A DNA stretch of 64,000 bases, taken from NCBI GenBank assembly GCA_963971535.1, contig OZ020589.1:95910324-95974323 (forward strand), given 5' to 3'. Position numbers and translations under genes: made by a program. The number at the start of each line of letters is the position of its first letter. Position 1 is the first letter of the stretch. Positions 57,957-64,000 of this stretch are shown piece after piece. Under the pieces are notes generated by a model. It did no database searches. It was not told the origin of the DNA and was given only the letters and a program-made list of their open reading frames with translations. The DNA comes from Notolepis coatsorum. Its lineage: Eukaryota > Chordata > Actinopteri > Aulopiformes > Paralepididae.

Positions 57957-58900
57957 AATGTTTTGAAAATATATGTGAGGGTCTGTGTGTGTGTGTGTGT
58001 GTGTGGGGGTGTGAAATGGGCCCCCTTAGGTGTTAAAAAACCCCACATGGTGGTGATAAGTTTAACAGTCTACTCTAGAGGACATGCCGACTTAGAGCAG
58101 AACTATGGAAGGGTTCACATAACATAATTATGCTCTCTACTGGATTATGTAATAATAATGCACAAAGTAGATTCAAGAGAACATGCAAACTATTTATTAA
58201 TTTCAGACTACATGTCTGAAAATTTGACTTGTTCCAAGACCAGATGACATACGAAGGAAACTCAAGATATTGTATGAGGTGTTTTTAAAAGGGGCGAATG
58301 AACTATTTTTAGTAGATTTAATCATTAGTCAGAAGGATAATGGTATTTTGTCAAGGGGGTTGAGATATATCACCCCCATGACACATCCATACTTTGTAAG
58401 ACAAACAGCTTTGGTGCTGTAATTACAGTGATTAGGCTCGTTTGCCTGTCTTCATTTTTTATCAATCTGCTTTTTTGTGTATTTTTAGGTGTTTGGTTAT
58501 GTTTTATCTGTCATTTGAACCAGGTCTAACTCGTAGAAAAGGGGTCTATAATCTCAAATGACTACCTGGTAAAAAGTATACCAATTGTCATGCAAGAATG
58601 CAACTATAATGTGCTACATAAGTAAAACAGACTATTTGCAAACAGCATTGTTCTAAACAGTGTATTACAAAATCTTTTTGTATCTACTATAGACAGTTTG
58701 TATTTATATCTTTGTCATATGAAAACATGTACTTTGGTAAAAACATGATATCACATAATCCTAGTGAATTCTGAATTTTTGACTGTCAATGATACACTTA
58801 AAAACAGACATGTCAACATAGTTTTTCTACCTGTTTACACAATGATAAGGTAAAAACAATACAGATGTATTTTTTAGAAGTTTAGTATGCTCAAGCCCCA
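57957..58900. repeat. Direct duplication, unit 2
   Basis: Second copy of 55130-56633, lacking the LINE piece. Contains a GTGTGTG run near 57985. To 59189, no gene is seen. Confidence 0.75.
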
Positions 58901-59189
58901 AAGGTATTTTTTTAGGTGCAATAAGAAAACCCCCTGAGTTTTATGCTCTCAATATTTCGATATGCATTAAATCCTACAGCTACACACGATAGGAGATATT
59001 CAAACAGCTCACAGATGATAATTCTAAGGCAAATAAAAATCTAACTCACTCACCATAGTTGAGTTAGTGTATAGTATGGCTAACATGTATGAAAGTAACA
59101 TAAAGCCATTATTAAAGTTGTTGATACAATATTATAATTCATAATAATTATGCAGAAAAAGCAAAATGCACAGTATTACCGGCGAGGTT

Positions 59190-61045
59190 GTTTGATCTTT
59201 CAAGTTTCTCAAGTTTCAAGTTTCTTTAATAGTTGTCATACAGAAGTACAGAATACTTTTATACAAAATGCTTCTTACTGTTGCGCTCCAGAGACTGTGC
59301 AAGACAAGATAAGTATGAAATAAAATAACATAGTAAAATTAGAAGTAAAAAAAATGAGGTCACAGTGTTCAGTTTAGACATATGTACAATGTTCGATGCA
59401 GAATAGACGTAGTTACCATACAATATACAATACTGTGCAGTGTACTAATATACAATACTATATAGTGCAAGGCAGAAATGGGGAAATGGGACGAGGTGCA
59501 ATTTAGGTACAATTCACAGTAGGTGTACGAGTTGTAGTGCAAATCCTTTATCAATAAATATAATGTGTAAGTGTGTTTGTGTGATCTAAAGTGTGGAGAG
59601 TGGGTGCTGCAGTGTGTTGTTTGTTTGAGTGAGTGTGTGCGTGTGGGTGTGTGTGCTGTGTGCATTTGATGGTTGTTGCATAGTGATTATTGTTCGTTTA
59701 GCAGCCTGATGGCCTGGGGATAGAAGCTTCTTCTGAGTCTTTCTGTGCTCGCCTTAAGACTCCGGTATCGCTTGCCTGACCGCAGCAGTTCAAAGAGGCA
59801 GTTGTTCGGGTGGCTCGAGTCCTTAATAATTCTCTTAGCCTTCCCCTTGCACCGCTTGTTGTAAATGTTCTGGAGGGTGGGAAGCCCCCCTCCAATTGTG
59901 CGTTCGGCTGAACGTGTCACTCTTTGTAGTCTGCTACGGTCTTGTGCAGTGCTATTCCCAAACCAGGAGGTGATGTTGCCGGTCAGGATGCTCTCTATTG
60001 TACATGAGTAGAAGTTCCTAAGGATCTTCTGACTGACTTGGAACTTCCTTAGGCGCCTGAGGAAGTAGAGGCGTTGTCGTGCCTTCTTCACAACACTGTC
60101 AATGTGTGTGGTCCATGTCAAGTCCTCGGATATGTGGGCTCCGAGGTACTTGAAACTGTTCACTCTCTCAACCGGTGCCCCGTCGATGCTGAGGGGGCTG
60201 TAGTCCTTGACCCCCGACCTCCTGAAGTCCACAATCATCTCTTTTGTTTTGCTGACGTTCAGGGAGAGGCAGTTCTCCTGACACCACTGTGACAGGTTCT
60301 CTACCTCTTCCAGGTAGGCCCTTTCGTCGTTGGCAGAGATCAGGCCCACCACTACTGTGTCATCAGCAAATTTGATGATGGTGTTGTTGTTCCGCTGTGC
60401 TACGCAGTCATGTGTGTACAGGGAGTAGAGGAGGGGGCTCAGAACACAGCCCTGGGGGGCCCCTATGTTGAGCGTGATGGATGAGGAGGTGCAGTTGCCG
60501 GCTCTTACCACCTGGGGTCTGCCCGTCAGGAAGTCCAAGACCCACTGGCAGAGGTCATAGTTCAAGCCCAGGTCCCTGAGCTTGGCTATGAGTTTGGAGG
60601 GGACTATGGTATTGAATGCTGAGCTGTAGTCGATGAACAGCATTCTCACATAGTTCCCCTGCCTCTTGTCCAGGTGTGATGCTGCTGTGTGCAGCACATG
60701 GGCTATGGCGTCCTCCGTGGACCTGTTGGGGCGATATGCAAATTGCAGAGGGTCCAGGTTGATGGGGAGGGAGGAACAGATGTAGCCCTTCACTAGCTTC
60801 TCAAAGCACTTCATGGCTATGGAGGTGAGGGCTACAGGGCGGTAGTCGTTGAGGCAAGCGGGCGTAGATTTTTTGGGTACAGGGATGATGGTGGACTTCT
60901 TCAGACAGGTGGGGATGACAGCCTGTTCCAAGGACAGGTTGAATATGTCAGTGAATACCGGGGCCAGTTGGTCGGCACAGACTTTTAGGATGCGGCCGGG
61001 GATGCCGTCCGGTCCTGCTGCCTTCCTGATATTCACTTTTTTAAA
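59190..61045 (-). mobile_element. 5'-truncated L2 LINE
   Basis: Includes an uninterrupted RT frame (59687-61045) and a 3' untranslated region ending in the same TGTATGACAACTATTAAAGA tail as the copy at 45450-45510. It carries none of the insertions of the 39.4-45.5 kb copy and so supplies empty sites for them. Confidence 0.92.
59687..61045 (-). CDS. L2 reverse transcriptase (partial, open)
   Basis: About 450 codons, intact from [20 protein letters not shown] to QAIRLLNEQ. It contains [37 protein letters not shown] and [13 protein letters not shown] (FADD catalytic motif), followed by the thumb and the C-terminal [20 protein letters not shown] region. The endonuclease and earlier part are missing. 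About a dozen further in-frame codons to 61081 belong to flanking DNA. Retained openness suggests relatively recent insertion. Confidence 0.92.
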   Translation of the reverse strand, partial: FKKVNIRKAAGPDGIPGRILKVCADQLAPVFTDIFNLSLEQAVIPTCLKKSTIIPVPKKSTPACLNDYRPVALTSIAMKCFEKLVKGYICSSLPINLDPLQFAYRPNRSTEDAIAHVLHTAASHLDKRQGNYVRMLFIDYSSAFNTIVPSKLIAKLRDLGLNYDLCQWVLDFLTGRPQVVRAGNCTSSSITLNIGAPQGCVLSPLLYSLYTHDCVAQRNNNTIIKFADDTVVVGLISANDERAYLEEVENLSQWCQENCLSLNVSKTKEMIVDFRRSGVKDYSPLSIDGAPVERVNSFKYLGAHISEDLTWTTHIDSVVKKARQRLYFLRRLRKFQVSQKILRNFYSCTIESILTGNITSWFGNSTAQDRSRLQRVTRSAERTIGGGLPTLQNIYNKRCKGKAKRIIKDSSHPNNCLFELLRSGKRYRSLKASTERLRRSFYPQAIRLLNEQ

Positions 61046-62351
61046 GATCCGTCTTTGTCCCGATGATTGAAGGAAATTCATTTAAGAACCATTTAGCATG
61101 AAACATCTTAAAACAAAGATGTATTTTTATTCATTATAACCATGAAAATAATACAATGTTAGGTTTTACAGTGATTATAGTGTTCACAGATAGGAATGTA
61201 TCCAGGAGGGGGTCCTTTATACATCAGTAACCCTGGACAGACTTGTGAAGTCAGAGATAGGAATGTATCATTCACATTCAATTATCCAAATGTACTCAGT
61301 TTGTGTGAAATTTACTCTGCGAAATGTATTGTGTAGCAAAAACAATTCATATTGTTTCAGTGATGGCCTGGTTGATAGGTCTATTGTTGATTTGTATTAT
61401 TTGTACATGAAAGTTTTGCTTCGTTCACACAATAAATATGCTGTTTGTGTAAAAATAAGGTATAATATCTGGACTGATTCACTGTGCTACAGGTAGCGAT
61501 ACAGTCTACCCCCGTTACAGGGGTATAGTGGGTCGATTATATTTTGTATGAAACACCTTAAGACAATGAGGCATTTCATTTATAATATCAAAACATGGAA
61601 CTCTTATGTAGAATGATGTAAAAAGAGTTCTAGTAATATATTTCACTTTAAAAACGTGTACAAAAAAGATAAATATCCGACTCCTGCTATGGGAAGTATG
61701 CCTTTTTCTATACATAGCAAATGTTATGGTATGTTTTATTGTAACTGTTTGACTGTTTGGTTGTTTTAGTGCAAGACTGTTGCATCATCTAAGAAGGGTC
61801 AGAGGTGCATTTTTGTCCTATCGATAGGTTTTTACATACCTTTGCAAGGATATGTATGACTGTGTTGCATTCATTTATTATTATTTAAATTTGGTGGACT
61901 TTATGGGGTATTCATGATTTATTGTGATACTTCTTCTTGAATTGTTTAAAGAAGATGTGTTTGGCCCGAGGGGACATTAATGTATGTATTGTAGGACCTT
62001 ACAAATAAATCTGATTTGATCATGATCCCAACAAATGTTAAAATGTTTGCATGCATTACATTTAACTGACATTTTTATCCAAAAAAGAGACTTAGAAAAG
62101 GGGATCAACAAACTCTGCAGCGGGCCTACACCTCTGGCTGCTAGGGGGTAGTGGTATTGTTTACATAACAGTGCTGACATTTCAAAGTTTTAAAGGGATC
62201 ACATTCACATAGCTGAAGATAGTTAGACAACTGGATAATATTTTAAATTGTTAAACATCTATAACTGTAAGGAGGAACTTAAAATCATTAAAAACAATTA
62301 TTACATCTTGAGGTAGAAAGAAACGCAGTTGGGTATATTATAAAAAAAATA
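61046..62351. other. No recognised gene
   Basis: A/T-rich sequence. GATAGGAATGTATC occurs twice (61190 and 61256). TTTACTCTGCGAAATGTATT near 61310 resembles the end of the repeat at 1-416. A LINE-like 3' tail (GACCTTACAAATAAATCTGA) lies near 62000. Confidence 0.4.
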
Positions 62352-62651
62352 TTAAAGAATATTGCAGATCATGCTGTAACCTTTTTTATCAATAATATAA
62401 GCGTGGATAACATCGATAATGTGATTAATATCTAAAGTTTCTAAACACTTGTGATTTTTCAGCTTAAAAGCCGTAACATCCACTATTACAGTGTATAAAC
62501 ATAACAGGTGTGCTCTGTTAAAATGACCATTCATATGATCTAAAATAGTAACTAAGCCGTTTTCAGATAGAAGACTTTCATCCTCTGAGAGTGTCTCTAT
62601 CATATATTGCCAATTAGCAAGCCTTGCTCTCTCACAAGCTTCAACATATTT
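62352..62651 (-). pseudogene. Unknown ORF with a possible Bcl-2-like pattern
   Basis: Not recognised with certainty. The frame is open from just after a stop at 62652; the first ATG is at 62603. All-helical composition. ILDHMNGHFNRAHLLCLY resembles a BH1 region ('x-D/N-G-x-N-x-G/x-R'), and VIHAYIIDKKGYSMI resembles a BH2 region. The spacing of about 46 residues from the Arg to the Gly-Tyr is close to that in Bcl-2 proteins. The N-terminal part is out of frame or missing, hence the pseudogene call. Origin could be host or an endogenous virus. Confidence 0.3.
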
Positions 62652-62688
62652 TCAAAAAGCCTTAAGCGCAGGCTATTGACATTCCCGT

Positions 62689-63150
62689 TTACCCATCGAT
62701 GTACAATTGTCCCGACAGCTCCGCGGCGGTCACTAAGGCTCTAAGACTAGCTTCTTCGATTGGGAAGTGGAGGGTTTTTCTTCTAGTAGGATACAGTCTC
62801 TTAACCATACCCCGGGTTGGGGATGGCAGTGATGATGCTTTGTTGGTTACATCAACGATAGGTATTTCTTCTGGGTCAGGGTGGAATACATCAGATTCTG
62901 ATGTAGGAGGGGTGTACCAGGGGCTATTAGGAGGAGGGGGATCCATACGCCTGACAGGGTTTGGTGGTGATGAATCCGGCGATGAAGTCTCCCAAATCGT
63001 TGAAAGAGGGCTGTAACTAGTCCTAGGGGTGTCTAGGAGGCTTTGCAATGAAAAAGTTTTAGTTGAACCATACAGGGGTACGGGTAATGTCTCAACTTCC
63101 TCGTCTGGAGCGTATAGTGGTGACAGGCTATCTGTGTATCCGATGCATGC
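62689..63150 (-). CDS. Unknown proline-rich ORF
   Basis: Not recognised. The frame is open for 153 codons; the first ATG is at 63048. The middle is rich in Pro, Ser and Thr (DPPPPNSPWYTPPTSES). The end is more conserved-looking (FPIEEASLRALVTAAELSGQ then LYIDG). Upstream of the ATG the frame reads SPLYAPDEEVETLPVP, a repeat of the segment in the next ORF, so the real start may be further upstream and broken by a frameshift near 63150. Confidence 0.35.
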   Translation of the reverse strand, partial: ACIGYTDSLSPLYAPDEEVETLPVPLYGSTKTFSLQSLLDTPRTSYSPLSTIWETSSPDSSPPNPVRRMDPPPPNSPWYTPPTSESDVFHPDPEEIPIVDVTNKASSLPSPTRGMVKRLYPTRRKTLHFPIEEASLRALVTAAELSGQLYIDG

Positions 63151-63194
63151 TTAGAAGGATCTTCCCCGTGTCTCACATAGTAAGCAAAGTTTGG

Positions 63195-63338
63195 TCACGT
63201 TAAAGTAGGGTCACCGAATCTATAACCGCCAGCGGGTAGTGTCTCAACATCGTCAGGCGTATATACTGGGGACAGGCCTGTTTGTGTAGCCAATACAGAG
63301 TTAGAATGATCAGCCTCATGTGTCACATACAAAGCCAT
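63195..63338 (-). CDS. Short ORF, first copy of a duplicated module
   Basis: Forty-seven codons from ATG: MALYVTHEADHSNSVLATQT, then SPVYTPDDVETLPAGGYRF. The SP-x-Y-x-PD-(x)-VETLP segment and its upstream nucleotides are repeated at 63076-63180, in line with a tandem duplication of about 140 bp. Probably the N-terminal part of the protein at 62689-63150, interrupted by a stop and frameshift. Function unknown. Confidence 0.3.
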   Translation of the reverse strand: MALYVTHEADHSNSVLATQTGLSPVYTPDDVETLPAGGYRFGDPTLT

Positions 63339-63428
63339 GATTGCTATCTAAAACTACAAATGCACTGTAAGTCATTTTTAAAGGAGGATTTAGGGTTGAC
63401 ACGCCCTATCCTCCGCCCCCTCGATGGG

Positions 63429-64000
63429 TCACTCCCACTCCATCTCCTCTGAATCGTCGGCTGAAAGGAGCCTTCTTCTAAAATATGCCAGGTCTGTCCT
63501 CACCTTAACCCCTTCGTTAGTAACCATTCCGCAAGTCCGAAGACATTCTAACCAGGCCGGTACCGGTACTGAGAAGAGGATATACTCATGACTTGTATTA
63601 AGGAACCTTGAGAAGTTGATTAGATTAGTCTCTACACCAAAAGCCAGAGTACTTTTTATAGATATCCGCCCGTAATACACATACCCGTAGTCTATTGAGC
63701 TTATTACCAGGGTGAATATATGCCCATCCTTAAGCGTTCTACCCACTAATCCATCCATAGCTTCATACGAAGCTTTATTTAGTTGCCAAAATTCACTCTC
63801 CGATAGGTCTATCTCAGATCTTCTTCCAACACCCTGTAAATTCTCCAAGGAGGTCTTGTAGAAGACAACTCTCTCAAATTTAACATCATAACAGAATCCT
63901 AGCACACCATCCCTGAGGGGCCATATCTCGGTGTAAAACACGCTACCAAATTTGGATGGTGCAAGTAACTCGGCCTTAAAATGTGCTACTCGGGCTGACG
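63429..64000 (-). CDS. Unknown ORF, runs off the right edge
   Basis: Not recognised. The frame has no stop from 64000 to its end at 63429 (at least 190 codons) and contains no obvious internal ATG start, so its N-terminus lies outside the window. Reads SVFYTEIWPLRDGVLGFCYD, FWQLNKASYEAMDGLV, HIFTLVISSIDYGYVYYGRI and ends RRRLLSADDSEEMEWE with an acidic tail. No membrane segment. Neighbouring minus-strand ORFs are intronless and closely spaced, which may suggest a viral or transposon-like locus. Confidence 0.45.
   Translation of the reverse strand, partial: SARVAHFKAELLAPSKFGSVFYTEIWPLRDGVLGFCYDVKFERVVFYKTSLENLQGVGRRSEIDLSESEFWQLNKASYEAMDGLVGRTLKDGHIFTLVISSIDYGYVYYGRISIKSTLAFGVETNLINFSRFLNTSHEYILFSVPVPAWLECLRTCGMVTNEGVKVRTDLAYFRRRLLSADDSEEMEWE

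Overview
This window looks like teleost fish nuclear DNA. Almost all of it is nested, decayed transposable elements: Penelope-like, DIRS-like, L2- and CR1/Jockey-type LINEs, an R2/NeSL-type LINE, BEL/Pao, hAT, Harbinger-like and piggyBac-like MITEs, with long ATT, AT and CA microsatellites. One recognisable two-exon host gene is present: a GDNF-family ligand, best match persephin, at 50400-51306. Its length, intron and repeat neighbours exclude a bacterial or phage source.

Layout. 1-16600: one Penelope-like retroelement (RT plus GIY-YIG, + strand) split by successive insertions: an ACTC/GAGT-repeat element (1-416), hAT (465-2065), hAT (2225-5624), a DIRS derivative with an intact tyrosine recombinase (6166-8960, itself carrying a hAT at 7859-8900) and a 6.5-kb DIRS-like element 'A' (9912-16464, itself carrying a hAT and a LINE fragment). 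16640-19985: a LINE whose RT is split at its catalytic motif by TIR elements. 20400-27075: a roughly 41-bp minisatellite interrupted by a second DIRS-like element 'B' (20635-26036). 28-38 kb: R2/NeSL endonuclease ORF, BEL integrase with LTR starts, LINE fragments and several long hairpins. 39.4-49.1 kb: an L2 LINE broken by a TIR element and a hAT, a hAT inside an (AT)n tract, and a 5'-truncated LINE with an open RT. 49.8-51.7 kb: the persephin-like gene. 52-59 kb: MITEs, a duplicated GC-box/CCAAT-box/ETS cluster and a direct duplication. 59.2-61.0 kb: a second L2 copy on the minus strand. 62.3-64 kb: unrecognised minus-strand ORFs, one with a possible Bcl-2-like pattern.

Most notable: elements A and B have DIRS hallmarks (inverted ends plus an internal region complementary to both ends) but no visible RT or recombinase. 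Both carry a 5S-rRNA-like segment of about 120 bp at the same internal position, and B has a second. Both also contain a short conserved reading frame that ends at a consensus splice donor. This may be an undescribed non-autonomous family. Several insertion boundaries are supported by exact target-site duplications, and three by an unoccupied site in a second copy within the window.
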